This document shows positions 36,304 to 45,122 of a stretch of DNA of 64,000 nucleotides, one piece after another. This DNA is from Marinobacter changyiensis (GTDB lineage: Bacteria > Pseudomonadota > Gammaproteobacteria > Pseudomonadales > Oleiphilaceae), in NCBI RefSeq assembly GCF_009193265.1, contig NZ_VZZZ01000006.1, forward strand, positions 372,001-436,000, written 5' to 3'. The notes under the pieces were generated by a model. The model searched no databases, was not told the DNA's origin, and worked only from the letters and a program-made list of their open reading frames with translations. Within the stretch, counting starts at the first letter, position 1. Every line of letters starts with the position of its first letter. A program made the translations under genes and the position numbers.

Positions 36304-36362
36304 AGGAGCGGTTTCAACCGAGACAAAGGTCGCAGACATTTCGCGACTGAAGTCGCTCCTAC
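36304..36362. repeat. REP-like inverted element (REPIN-type pair)
   Basis: AGGAGCGGTTTCAACCG on the left and, in inverse orientation on the right, the complement of GTAGGAGCGACTTCAGTCG. The GTAGGAGCG-core with an internal palindrome is a common REP family type in gammaproteobacteria. It lies just after the HupE-like gene. Confidence 0.75.
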
Positions 36363-36408
36363 GGGGAAATGCCACAGCCAACAAACCCGGAGGTGTTGTG
36401 CCCGCTTG

Positions 36409-36430
36409 GTAGGAGCGGTTTCAACCGCGA
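36409..36430 (+). repeat. Single REP-like element
   Basis: A third copy of the same core, GTAGGAGCGGTTTCAACCGC, with the palindromic CGGTTTCAACCG. It is 46 nt from the inverted pair. The RAYT transposase that mobilises such elements is not in this window. Confidence 0.72.
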
Positions 36431-36462
36431 AAAGGCCAATCGCCAGTGGGATTCAGGGAGGC

Positions 36463-36494
36463 AAAAAAAAAGGGGGGGTGACTCGTCACCCCCC
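36463..36494 (-). terminator. Intrinsic terminator of the 36502-37077 gene
   Basis: Read on the minus strand, GGGGGTGAC-GA-GTCACCCCC forms a long GC-rich stem followed by nine T. It lies just after the stop codon of the minus-strand gene. Confidence 0.85.
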
Positions 36495-36501
36495 ATTCAG
36501 T

Positions 36502-37077
36502 TCAGTGCAGTGCTCGCAGCTGCCTGGGGTAGAGCGCCGCGCTTACTTCGGGCTCTTCCAGCATATCCGCCAGCTCGCGATCGATTTCGGTTTCCTCGCC
36601 TTCATCCGGCAGCGGGTCGAACAAGGTGTTCAGCCAGGCCGCTATTGAAGGGGTTTCCGCCCGGTCATACTCCGTGGACAGGGCCCGTATTCGCTTGAAG
36701 CCAATAATACGCTGGTGTCTTGGGTCCCGGATTTGCTCAAAGCCACGCCAGTAAATGCGATCACGGGTGTGGAGCTGGACAAACAGGGTATCTATGGGGT
36801 CAGAAGGTTTGTCCGACGTACCGTCTTCCTTTTTCTCCCGGACAGTGGTCCAGGCGGGATAAAGTACCGCAACGGCGTCGGCCTCCACATGCTCACGGGC
36901 GGCACGCAGAATCAACGCCCAGCGGGCCTTGTCAGCATCGGTTTCCAGAGAGTTGATAGGGAGGTCATAGCTTTGATCATTGGAGAGAACGATTGCCATC
37001 ATCGGGGCATCAAGCTCACCCATGGCCTCAGCCTGTGCTACAGAGATCAGTTCGTCGATTGCCATCGGTTGGTTCAT
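36502..37077 (-). CDS. Hypothetical protein
   Basis: A 191-residue acidic protein I do not recognise. Visible segments: ISVAQAEAMGELDAPMMAIVLSNDQSYDLPINSLETDADKARWALILRAAREHVEADAVAVLYPAW and a C-terminal stretch rich in Glu and Asp (DEGEETEIDRELADMLEEPE). No signal peptide or membrane helix is seen. The pattern of strands and helices in the first 120 residues suggests a compact cytosolic domain. GGAGGAG upstream and a good terminator downstream support a real single-gene unit. Confidence 0.75.
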   Translation of the reverse strand: MNQPMAIDELISVAQAEAMGELDAPMMAIVLSNDQSYDLPINSLETDADKARWALILRAAREHVEADAVAVLYPAWTTVREKKEDGTSDKPSDPIDTLFVQLHTRDRIYWRGFEQIRDPRHQRIIGFKRIRALSTEYDRAETPSIAAWLNTLFDPLPDEGEETEIDRELADMLEEPEVSAALYPRQLRALH

Positions 37078-37195
37078 AATTCAAACTCCTCCTCGATGCC
37101 ACATCATGGACGGTCAGAAAGTGATGACCACTACCTACAGTAACAGCATAGCCTGTTCTCGTTGTAAAGATAAACGTGCAGTGTGTGTTATCGGA

Positions 37196-38695
37196 TCACA
37201 ATGCGTATCGGTAATGCCGTTCGGTGCGCTCGTAATGGGCGAACCAGGGCTTGGCCTCCTCCAGTTGCGCCGCCAACTGCAACAGCGTGGTCTCATCGCC
37301 GTGGGGCGCACCGAACTGTACACCAACCGGTAAGCCTTCGGCGGTCCAGTATAGCGGCACCGACATGGCAGGCGTGCCGGTCAGGTTAGCCAGTTGGGTA
37401 AACGGCGTACGGGCCAGGTTTTCCATCGCCATCTCATCCACTTGCCCACTTTTATGCACCAGCCGCCCGGCCTTGAGCAACAACATCAGTTTGGACGCCA
37501 AACGCAGGTAGGCAGGGGTTTCCAGCTCCCCGATACGAGCTGGCAGCTGGCCAGTGGTGGGGCAAAGGTACAGGTCATAGGATTCGAAAAAAAGGCCCAG
37601 CGCACGGCTGAACTCGTTCCAGCGCTGATGCAGACGCACATACTCTGGCAGCGGCAGGGTCTTGCCCAGCATGCCAAGCAGGCGGGTTTCGAGCTCGAAA
37701 TCGGCGTCCTTGGCTCCGAAGTCGACGCGAGCCTTCGCCATAAGTGCAGACACCTCGCCAAAATAAAGGCCGAGATAACATTTCGCCAACGCCATGCCAT
37801 CAAATTCCGGCTTGGCGATTTCGACATCGTGGCCCAGGTTTTCCAGCATAAAAGCGGTCGATTCGACGCCTTCGATGCACGCCGGGTCAACCTTTGTGCC
37901 AAAGGGCGAGGCCGTGAACAGGCCGATCCGCAGCCGGCGGGGTATTTCCTGCACCAGATCAGTATAACGCCCGGACGGTTGCGGGATATTGAACGGGTCA
38001 CCCGAGGTCGGGCCAGCCAGAACGTCAAGCATCGCGGCGCTGTCGCGTACTGTGCGGGTCACCACATGGTCTGACGACGCCCCAAGCCAATGTTCAGCTT
38101 CCTGAGGCCCGGCAGATATCCGTCCTCGCGAAGGCTTCAAGCCGAACAGGCCACAATAAGCTGCCGGTATTCGAATGGAGCCACCGCCATCGTTAGCCCC
38201 GGCCATCGGCACAATGCCCGCAGCCACAGCAGCACCGGAGCCGCCACTTGAGCCACCAGGCGTCAGATCGGTGTTCCAGGGGTTGCGGGTCGGCCCCCAT
38301 AGCGCCGATTCCGTGACCGCCTTCAGGCCGAATTCCGGCGTTGCCGTACGGCCGAGGAACACCAGGCCGCCGTTACGGCTACGCCGGACATATTCCGAAT
38401 CCTGCCCCGGTACGTTGTTCCACAGCGCCCGGCTGCCATAGGTGCAAGCGAAACCGGCCTGTTCCTGGTACAGGTCTTTCAACAGGAAGGGCACTCCGCC
38501 AAGCGGCGCGCCCACCGGAACACGCTGGTTGAACGCTTCTGAAAACTGGGGCTGACAGATCGCGTTCAAGCCCGGATTGGCCACAGCGGCACGCTCAGTG
38601 GCGGCTTCACACACCTCTTGAGCCGTGATTTCCTTGCGACGGATCAGATCTGCCAGGGCTACGGCATCAAAACGCAGGTATTCCGATTCCTTCAT
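37196..38695 (-). CDS. Amidase (amidase-signature family)
   Basis: A 499-residue amidase-signature hydrolase. The Ser-cisSer-Lys triad is visible: Lys in PFLLKDLYQ near residue 74, the Gly/Ser-rich loop DLTPGGSSGGSGAAVAAG near 145-162, and the nucleophile region GANDGGGSIRIPAAYCGLFGLKPSRGR near 168-194. The C-terminal VPLYWTAEGLPVGVQFGAPHGDE is typical. It hydrolyses carboxamides, but the specific substrate, for example an aryl or acyl amide, is not predicted. The family also contains GatA, but no GatB/C is present here, so tRNA amidation is unlikely. Confidence 0.9.
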   Translation of the reverse strand: MKESEYLRFDAVALADLIRRKEITAQEVCEAATERAAVANPGLNAICQPQFSEAFNQRVPVGAPLGGVPFLLKDLYQEQAGFACTYGSRALWNNVPGQDSEYVRRSRNGGLVFLGRTATPEFGLKAVTESALWGPTRNPWNTDLTPGGSSGGSGAAVAAGIVPMAGANDGGGSIRIPAAYCGLFGLKPSRGRISAGPQEAEHWLGASSDHVVTRTVRDSAAMLDVLAGPTSGDPFNIPQPSGRYTDLVQEIPRRLRIGLFTASPFGTKVDPACIEGVESTAFMLENLGHDVEIAKPEFDGMALAKCYLGLYFGEVSALMAKARVDFGAKDADFELETRLLGMLGKTLPLPEYVRLHQRWNEFSRALGLFFESYDLYLCPTTGQLPARIGELETPAYLRLASKLMLLLKAGRLVHKSGQVDEMAMENLARTPFTQLANLTGTPAMSVPLYWTAEGLPVGVQFGAPHGDETTLLQLAAQLEEAKPWFAHYERTERHYRYAL

Positions 38696-38788
38696 GGTAG
38701 TTTCCAGCTATGGCGGCATGTCAACGGCGGCTGTCAGCATACCGCAACGCAACGACCGGTGAACCTTTATGCGCCGATCAACCGCCCG

Positions 38789-39340
38789 CTACAATACCGA
38801 TTCAATCTTCTCCGTCATCGCTGCATCGCCGGGTCTGACATGGCTGGGGAAATGCCATACCCGTCCGCTGGCCGTGTCGATCAGGTACTTGTTGAAGTTC
38901 CACTGGGGCTCACTACCGCTGAGTTCCGCCAGCTTGCGGAACAAGGGGTGGGCAGTGTCGCCGCGGACACTCTGGGGCGACGTCATTTTGAAGGTCACGC
39001 CATAATCAACGAAACAAACTTCGGCGGTTTTTTCTTCGGTACTGGCTTCCTGACGGAAATCATTGGAGGGCACTCCGACCACGGCCAGGCCCTGGCCTGA
39101 ATAAGTCTTGTGAAGCAATTCCAGGCCACGGAACTGGCCTGAGAAGCCACAGAAACTGGCGGTGTTGACTACCAGAATCGGTTTATCACCGTAGGACTCA
39201 CAGATGTTGAAGGTATCGCTGGACCGCAGCTCATGGAACTCATGATTGAGCCAGTCCGGGCAAGCTGCTTGCGCGATACCTGAGGCAACCAGGCTGGCAA
39301 TCAAAAGCACACCACAAAGAAAAAGCCGACCAGCACTCAT
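38789..39340 (-). CDS. Exported glutathione peroxidase family protein
   Basis: A 183-residue thioredoxin-fold peroxidase. A signal peptide (RLFLCGVLLIASLVASGIAQA) is followed by the GPx motifs: catalytic Cys in VVNTASFCGFSGQFRG near residue 60 (a Cys, not selenocysteine), VVGVPSNDFRQE near 85, and WNFNKYLID near 150 with the Trp and Asn of the tetrad. Glu-rich ASTEEKT follows. The ATG with AGGAGG upstream is preferred over a frame 78 nt longer. Bacterial GPx of this type usually use thioredoxin; in the periplasm the donor is unclear. Confidence 0.88.
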   Translation of the reverse strand: MSAGRLFLCGVLLIASLVASGIAQAACPDWLNHEFHELRSSDTFNICESYGDKPILVVNTASFCGFSGQFRGLELLHKTYSGQGLAVVGVPSNDFRQEASTEEKTAEVCFVDYGVTFKMTSPQSVRGDTAHPLFRKLAELSGSEPQWNFNKYLIDTASGRVWHFPSHVRPGDAAMTEKIESVL

Positions 39341-39408
39341 AGACGCCCCTCCTACTAATCTATACGCTCTCAAGACTAGACCGGATTTACCCTCAGGAAC
39401 AGCCTTAT

Positions 39409-40506
39409 ATGAAGACACTGGTCATCGGAGGCCTGTTGGTGCTGCTACTTTGTGCCGCCACGCCCGGGCACACCACAGAGCACCCCCGCGAGGACTGGAA
39501 AACCATCGTGCGGGATTCACCCTACTGGGTGAGCCAGGGCGTCTACGACAATATTACGACCATCCGGCGCTGGGTGCTGACAGAGTCCGGTTATTGCTCT
39601 GATCAGGACCGACATATCCTCTACGATATCCGGGGCCGTTTTATCGGTTACATGGATGACGGCGATACTCGTGAGGCCACCCAGGCGGAGCTCAACCGTA
39701 CCCGTCAAACCCTGGCCGGGCGTGGACAGGTGGACGCCTGGGCAAAAGGCGACAAAGGCGAGACCGGCTATCCGTTTGCCCTCGCCTGTCGTCAGCCCCA
39801 TGTTAATCTCACCGAATCGGTTGCGCGCTATCTCGGTACCATACCGTCGGAACTGATCTGGGGCACCTGGGACGACCTGGTGATTGGCACCGCAGTAACG
39901 CCCGTATCACTCCATGAAAGCCTCGCCCTGGTATACACCAAACGGCTTGAGCAGCAGCGCCTCAACCTGCCACCCGAACTGCACCGTTATCTCGCGGGCC
40001 AGTTGCTGGTAGAAAGCGGCGGCCAGCAACGTGCTCACTCCGCCGCCGGGGCCAAAGGGATCCTGCAATTGTCGCCTTCGGCCCTGAGTGATTGCGGCAT
40101 CGCTCCCCGGGCCCACTGGCACCGTCTGGCCCAGATTGACTGCGCCCTGAAACTGATGAGCCAGAATGCCCGGAACCTGCGACCGGCCTTTGACGAGCGC
40201 TTTGGCCATCTGCCTGAGAGCAAGCGCAACCGGTTATTCACGCTGTTGCTTATCCAGGCTTACCATGGCGGTGTCGGACGCGTGAACGCGCTGCTGACCG
40301 ACGAGGAGCTCGCGCGCCCGGCGGCGTATTTTGCCGAGAACCAGGCCACTTTCACGTCCGGGGATATCGCCTTCGGCCTGATTTTCCACAATCTCGGACG
40401 TAACCGGCTGGGCCTGGCTTCGCTGTATTACGTCGCCGATGTTCAGCTTGCCACGGAAGCTCTGTGCAACTCCGCCCGCTTGCGGGAAACCGATTTCTGC
40501 CAGTAA
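39409..40506 (+). CDS. Lytic transglycosylase SLT-domain protein
   Basis: A 365-residue exported protein. A signal peptide (LVIGGLLVLLLCAATPGHT) precedes an N-terminal domain of about 180 residues, then an SLT-like lysozyme domain with the catalytic Glu in LLVESGGQQRAHSAAGAKGILQL near residue 205. DCGI...DCALKLMSQNARNL and LLLIQAYHGGVGRV follow, which resemble the later SLT motifs. It would cleave peptidoglycan between MurNAc and GlcNAc. The N-terminal region is not recognised. Divergent from the peroxidase gene; the 68-bp gap must hold both promoters. Confidence 0.82.
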   Translation: MKTLVIGGLLVLLLCAATPGHTTEHPREDWKTIVRDSPYWVSQGVYDNITTIRRWVLTESGYCSDQDRHILYDIRGRFIGYMDDGDTREATQAELNRTRQTLAGRGQVDAWAKGDKGETGYPFALACRQPHVNLTESVARYLGTIPSELIWGTWDDLVIGTAVTPVSLHESLALVYTKRLEQQRLNLPPELHRYLAGQLLVESGGQQRAHSAAGAKGILQLSPSALSDCGIAPRAHWHRLAQIDCALKLMSQNARNLRPAFDERFGHLPESKRNRLFTLLLIQAYHGGVGRVNALLTDEELARPAAYFAENQATFTSGDIAFGLIFHNLGRNRLGLASLYYVADVQLATEALCNSARLRETDFCQ

Positions 40507-40536
40507 CGCCGATTTCACTCTGAGGATAGCTTCGCT

Positions 40537-41310
40537 GTGGATCTTGCCGTTCTGATGCCCGACACGTTGCCCGCTGGCGTGGTGCTGCTGTTATTGGCGT
40601 GCTCAGTTATGACCTCGATGATAACCGCAAGCCTGGGTGCCGGTGGGGGCGTCCTGCTGCTGGTGCTGATGGCATTCTGGGTGCCGGCAGCGGCGATCAT
40701 CCCGGTACACGGCTTGATACAACTGGGGTCCAACAGCGGGCGCGTCGCCATGACCTGGCGCCACATCGATTGGCACGTGATTGCAGCATTTGCGCCCGGC
40801 GTGCTGGTTGGCGCGACGTTGGGGGCCTGGTTGCTGGTCGATCTGCCAACCTACCTCTGGCAACTGACCATCGGGATCTTTGTACTCTACCTGTGCTGGG
40901 GCCCGGCCTTGCCCAAACTGGCGTTTGGCCCGGCGGGCATTTTCTGCGCCTCCGCTCTGACCAGTTTTGTCAGCCTGTTTGTGGGCGCAAGCGGCCCCCT
41001 GGTCGCCGCCTTCATCAAGCAGATACACACCGACCGCCATACCACGGTCGCCACGTTTGCCACCGCAATGACGCTTCAGCACGCGCCCAAGGCGTTAATT
41101 TTCGGCGTTGCGGGCTTTGTGTTCAAAGAGTGGATCGGATTTGTCACCGCCATGATCGCCTGCGGCTTTCTCGGCACCTGGATCGGCCTGAGACTACTGA
41201 CAACCCTCAGCAACCGGCATTTCCACCAGGCATTCACCGTACTTCTGACCTTGCTCGCCGCGCGACTGCTCTGGCAGGCTGCCTTGGCCTCAGGGTTGTG
41301 GGCCAGCTAA
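40537..41310 (+). CDS. TauE/SafE-family sulfite/organosulfonate exporter
   Basis: A 257-residue membrane protein with about eight helices of the TauE/SafE (DUF81) family. The repeated motif SLGAGGGVLLLVLMAF near residue 30 and LVGATLGAWLLVDLP near 88 fit the first half; SFVSLFVGASGPLVAAFIKQ near 150 starts the second half. The family exports sulfite, sulfoacetate and other organosulfur anions. The start is GTG with GAGG upstream. Its 3' end overlaps the convergent EamA gene by 21 nt. No sulfonate degradation gene is adjacent, so the cargo is unassigned. Confidence 0.88.
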   Translation: MDLAVLMPDTLPAGVVLLLLACSVMTSMITASLGAGGGVLLLVLMAFWVPAAAIIPVHGLIQLGSNSGRVAMTWRHIDWHVIAAFAPGVLVGATLGAWLLVDLPTYLWQLTIGIFVLYLCWGPALPKLAFGPAGIFCASALTSFVSLFVGASGPLVAAFIKQIHTDRHTTVATFATAMTLQHAPKALIFGVAGFVFKEWIGFVTAMIACGFLGTWIGLRLLTTLSNRHFHQAFTVLLTLLAARLLWQAALASGLWAS

Positions 41311-42213
41311 CAGACTGTTACGGCGTCGCTGCCGAAGGGCTTCGAACGCCCCGTTCATTGCCAGAGCCGCGAGGATAATGCCGCCACCCACAAAACTCAG
41401 GGGGGGCGGCACTTCCGCCAGAAACGCCCAGACCAGAAAGGTACCGATAACGGTCTCCAGCAACAGCAGCAGGCTCACCTCCGCAGCCGGCAGGTAGCGA
41501 GGGCCGGTCTGGATCAGGATGGTCGCTGACGGCAAGAAGCCGAGACACAACAGCGTGATAAAGCCCATGTCAGGCCACCCCGGCCACTGCGCACCACCCA
41601 GGGCGGCTGCGACCAGCGTGGTCAGCAAGGCGCCGAGCACCAGCATCACACTCATATCCACGGTAGACCGGGACCTCGCCACCGCGAGGTTGGAAGCTAA
41701 TCCAAACGCCGCCAAACCGGCCATCACCAGGCCCAGGGGTTCGCCTTTACCCATTTCACCCAGCGCCATCAGGGTAGCGCCACCCACACAAACACCAATC
41801 AGCAACCAGGTGCGAAGTGGCAAACGTTCCCGCCAGAACGCCCAGGCCAGAAGTGCCGCGATCACGGGCGCGGTGTTGAGGATAACCAGCACATTGCCGG
41901 CTGCGGTGTATTTGATACCGGTAACAAACCCGACGGTGCTCAAAAAGAAGGCAAATGCACAGTACAGTCCGGCCCAGCCCCCTTTCACCATCAGCCCCGG
42001 CAGGTCACGACCATAGCGCAGAGTGTTGATCACGGTAAAACCGAAGGCCAGCAACAGGCCCCGCCAGAACAGGAACACCAGCGGCGACACTTCCGTCACC
42101 TTGACCAACAGCGAATCCGGAGACAACAGCAACACGCCCAGGCCAGCAATCAGAAAGCCCTTTAGACGCAACGAACGCCGGCGACGTTCGCCGTCGTCTG
42201 AAACCTTGTTCAT
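41290..42213 (-). CDS. EamA/DMT-family transporter
   Basis: A 307-residue protein with ten predicted helices as two EamA repeats. N-terminal repeat: FLIAGLGVLLLSPDSLLVKV, FLFWRGLLLAFGFTVIN, AAGNVLVILNTAPVIAALLAW; C-terminal repeat: LGLVMAGLAAFGLASNLAVARS, YLPAAEVSLLLLLETVIGTFLVWAFLAEVPP. This is the drug/metabolite transporter superfamily whose members export amino acids, nucleosides or other metabolites. Substrate unknown. The first 15 residues are charged and cytosolic. Confidence 0.88.
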   Translation of the reverse strand: MNKVSDDGERRRRSLRLKGFLIAGLGVLLLSPDSLLVKVTEVSPLVFLFWRGLLLAFGFTVINTLRYGRDLPGLMVKGGWAGLYCAFAFFLSTVGFVTGIKYTAAGNVLVILNTAPVIAALLAWAFWRERLPLRTWLLIGVCVGGATLMALGEMGKGEPLGLVMAGLAAFGLASNLAVARSRSTVDMSVMLVLGALLTTLVAAALGGAQWPGWPDMGFITLLCLGFLPSATILIQTGPRYLPAAEVSLLLLLETVIGTFLVWAFLAEVPPPLSFVGGGIILAALAMNGAFEALRQRRRNSLLAGPQP

Positions 42214-42295
42214 GTTGGATTATCCAAACTGGAATCCCTGCTATCCTGCTTGCTTGTCATCCAATGCCCTTGTTATTTTCAGGAGAACCCATCCC

Positions 42296-42583
42296 ATGGC
42301 CAGCGACAACCTGCACGCACCACGCGAACGACTGTCAACCGAAACCCTGAACCTGCACCACTGTATCGTATCCATAATGGAAGAACTCGAAGCGGTGGAC
42401 TGGTACCGTCAGCGGGCCGATGACTGCGATGATGAGGCACTGAAGAAGATTCTGCTGCACAATATGCGTGAAGAAATGGAACACGCGGCAATGTGTCTGG
42501 AATGGATGCGCCGCAACAGCAAGGAGTTTGACGGCCACCTGCGGGAATTCCTGTTCACCGAAGACGAGATTGCCGACCACTAG
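42296..42583 (+). CDS. Encapsulin-type ferritin-like protein (EncFtn family)
   Basis: A 95-residue two-helix protein. It matches the encapsulated-ferritin family: helix 1 reads IMEELEAVDWYRQR and helix 2 REEMEHAAMCLEWMRR. By alignment to the Rhodospirillum rubrum protein as I remember it, the ferroxidase ligands Glu32, Glu62 and His65 correspond here to Glu30, Glu60 and His63, and Trp38 to Trp36. EncFtn forms a ring-shaped decamer whose ferroxidase site lies between subunits. The C-terminus ends at TEDEIADH, without the extension that targets cargo into encapsulin shells, and no encapsulin gene is adjacent. AGGAG precedes the ATG at 9 nt. Confidence 0.9.
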   Translation: MASDNLHAPRERLSTETLNLHHCIVSIMEELEAVDWYRQRADDCDDEALKKILLHNMREEMEHAAMCLEWMRRNSKEFDGHLREFLFTEDEIADH

Positions 42584-42595
42584 TGCCCGGTCTGA

Positions 42596-44959
42596 CTAAG
42601 GGACTTCAGCCAAAAGTGCTGGCACCGTAACCACCGAGTTCCGGCCCTGTGCCTTGGCGGCATAACAGCCTTCATCCGCCCGCGCCAATGCTTCGCGCGG
42701 GCCGGTGTCACCGGCTGACAACTCGGTCAAACCTATACTTGCGGTGACCCCATAAGACTCACCTTTCTCATTATCGATCCGCAGGCTCTCCACTGACACT
42801 CGGATACGTTCGGCCAGCTCTTGCGCCCGGGCGAGACCGCAGGCGGGCAGAATAATCCCGAATTCGTCTCCTCCGAGCCGGGCCGCGAAATCCGACTGCC
42901 GGACAGCGTCGGTAAGACATCCCGCCAGCCGACGCAAAAGCTCGTCCCCAAGCAGATGACCACCCTGATCGTTGACTGGTTTGAAATGGTCCAGGTCGAT
43001 CAGCACCAGCACACTTGGCCGCGCCAGATTTTTTGCTTCCATCAGCCACTTGGCCAGGATGTCGTTAAATCCACGACGGTTGAGCAGACCCGTCAGGGTG
43101 TCATGGGTCGCTTCCCAGGACAGCTTCTCTTCCTGCATCCGGCGCTCCCGGTCATCCCTTAGTACAAAAACCAGGCGCTCGTTGCGCGTGTCACGCCCGA
43201 GCCGCAACATGGTCAGCTCTACATCAAGCAGCTGATTACGGGTATTGCGCATGACGGCATCAAGACTTTCGATTTCCTCTTCGGCTAAAAACTGGTCAAT
43301 AGCCCAGCTCTTGCCTTGCACCTCAACGGTGAACAGATCAAACAGTGACTGCCCAATGCAATCACCCACCACCCCCAGAAAGCTACAGGCAACCCAGTTG
43401 GCGTAGCAAATCTGGCCCCGGTTATCCGTCAGCAGCACGCCCTCCTGTAAAGCCCCGAGAATGCTCTCAGCACGGCTCTGCTCCGCCTGAAGTTGTTCCT
43501 CGATCGCTCGTTCGTGGGTAATGTCGTGAACAATGGAAATAGTACCGAGGGTCTTATCCGGTGTCTGTATAGAAGAGGTCATGGTGTCCACCCAGATCAA
43601 CCGGCCCGACAGATCGTCAGATATCCGGAACTGACCCCGGTAGATACGCCCCTGGTGAAGGGCGTCCCGCCAGGCCACAGAAACGCTGGCCCGGTCATCC
43701 TCATACACACCCACCATCAGATGCTGGCGCTGCAGCTGTGGCATACTCTGGCCGATGATAGCCTCGAAGGCCGGGTTAACAAACTCAATCCGGCCGAGTA
43801 CATCAGTCTGTACGATTCCCACAGGCGCACTCTGGGAAAGTGCCCGGAAAAAAGCCTCACGCTCAACCAGGGACGCCATGGCTCGCTCCCGTTCTTCCAT
43901 AACCAGATTGAAAGCTTCAGCCACCTCGCGAATCTCGCTACCCCCGGTGACCTCGACAGGCAGGGTGCGGGAGCCCAGATGACGTTCATTGATTTGCGTA
44001 TCCAGATCCCTTAATGGTCGAAGCAACTTCCGGAAACACCAGAACGCCAATGGCGCCAACAGGACGATAACCGCAAGAGTGACCCAGAGCAGGAGACGGG
44101 TAAGCCGGTTAACCGAGGCAAACGCTTCCTGCAGCGGCCACACCGCCATTACAAACCAGGGCGCCTGGCTCATTTGTTGCACCGAGACCAGCGCCTGCAC
44201 CCCCTGACTGGTTACCGTAAACCGCGTACCCTCAAAACCGGTTACTGCCTGCTGCAACGCCTCATTGAACTCCGACACCGGTTGCATTACCTCCGTCGAG
44301 CGGGGGTGAGCCAGGGTAATCCCGGAGCGGGTTGCAATATCGATGTAACCGGAACCCTCCAGGGGATTATCAATAATTCGACCCATAAACTTATCGCTAC
44401 CCAGAGCAATAGATCCGCCTATTACACCGATAAAGCGCCCTTTATGATCAAACACCGGCGCTGTCATCATCACCGTAGGCTCGGCGCCGGGGAAGGACAT
44501 AAAAGGTTCCGATATCAAAGGGGTCAATTGCAGACTGGTTTGTCTGAAAAAACTGCGATCACCGGCATCATAGCCGATCTGCATGGCATCAAAAGGAAAA
44601 TGGCTCAACACCAGCCCCTGATGGTCGAACAGATAGATATCGTTGAACAGGTGATGAAGTGCGACCTGACGTTCTACCAGCAACTGCGCGCGCTGCTCGA
44701 AGGTAATCTGCTCCAGGGTGAGCGATTTTGCAACATTGGAGAGGACCAGAAATCGTTCTGATATTTTCTGGTCAACCTCAAGGGCGACCATACTCGCGAT
44801 AGTCTTGACCTGTGCCTGTGCCTGAGCTTCCAGCTCTTGCCTGCTGACCTGGACACTGACCATCGTCATGATAACGGCGGTCAGAATCGTCAAGACAACC
44901 ACGAGCAGCACCGCCCTGTTGGCTAGGCTGTCGAACCACCGGGTAATGGTCTTTCGCAA
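42596..44959 (-). CDS. Diguanylate cyclase with CACHE, HAMP and two PAS domains
   Basis: A 787-residue membrane sensor. Order: N-terminal membrane helix near residues 15-35; periplasmic double-CACHE-like domain about 40-290 (LFDHQGLVLSHFP, DAGDRSFFRQT, MSFPGAEPTVMMTAPVFDHKGRFIGVIGGS); second helix near 295; HAMP near 315-365; PAS domains around 385-490 and 510-610; GGDEF domain about 640-780. The active site is ARLGGDEFGIILPA and an I-site RQSD lies five residues before it, so an active, feedback-inhibited cyclase is expected. The CACHE domain suggests a small extracellular ligand. Its stop lies 12 nt from the convergent EncFtn gene. Confidence 0.92.
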   Translation of the reverse strand: MRKTITRWFDSLANRAVLLVVVLTILTAVIMTMVSVQVSRQELEAQAQAQVKTIASMVALEVDQKISERFLVLSNVAKSLTLEQITFEQRAQLLVERQVALHHLFNDIYLFDHQGLVLSHFPFDAMQIGYDAGDRSFFRQTSLQLTPLISEPFMSFPGAEPTVMMTAPVFDHKGRFIGVIGGSIALGSDKFMGRIIDNPLEGSGYIDIATRSGITLAHPRSTEVMQPVSEFNEALQQAVTGFEGTRFTVTSQGVQALVSVQQMSQAPWFVMAVWPLQEAFASVNRLTRLLLWVTLAVIVLLAPLAFWCFRKLLRPLRDLDTQINERHLGSRTLPVEVTGGSEIREVAEAFNLVMEERERAMASLVEREAFFRALSQSAPVGIVQTDVLGRIEFVNPAFEAIIGQSMPQLQRQHLMVGVYEDDRASVSVAWRDALHQGRIYRGQFRISDDLSGRLIWVDTMTSSIQTPDKTLGTISIVHDITHERAIEEQLQAEQSRAESILGALQEGVLLTDNRGQICYANWVACSFLGVVGDCIGQSLFDLFTVEVQGKSWAIDQFLAEEEIESLDAVMRNTRNQLLDVELTMLRLGRDTRNERLVFVLRDDRERRMQEEKLSWEATHDTLTGLLNRRGFNDILAKWLMEAKNLARPSVLVLIDLDHFKPVNDQGGHLLGDELLRRLAGCLTDAVRQSDFAARLGGDEFGIILPACGLARAQELAERIRVSVESLRIDNEKGESYGVTASIGLTELSAGDTGPREALARADEGCYAAKAQGRNSVVTVPALLAEVP

Positions 44960-45071
44960 AATATCTCCGGATTTTCAATGCTGAGCCTGGAGCCTGGGGA
45001 GGCGCAGACGCTATTAGGTGCGCAAGTCTACCAGAGACGCATCAAACTTCCGGTTACAACTGGAAAACAAT

Positions 45072-45090
45072 AACGATAATGGTTATCATT
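45072..45090. promoter_or_regulatory. Fur box upstream of exbB
   Basis: The palindrome GATAA-TGG-TTATC at 45075-45087, within ACGATAATGGTTATCATTT, matches the GATAAT-centred Fur consensus well. It is 33 nt upstream of the exbB start, where bound Fur would block transcription when iron is sufficient. Confidence 0.78.
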
Positions 45091-45122
45091 TGTTCAGTAC
45101 TTATCAGTTACGAGGCTCACGA

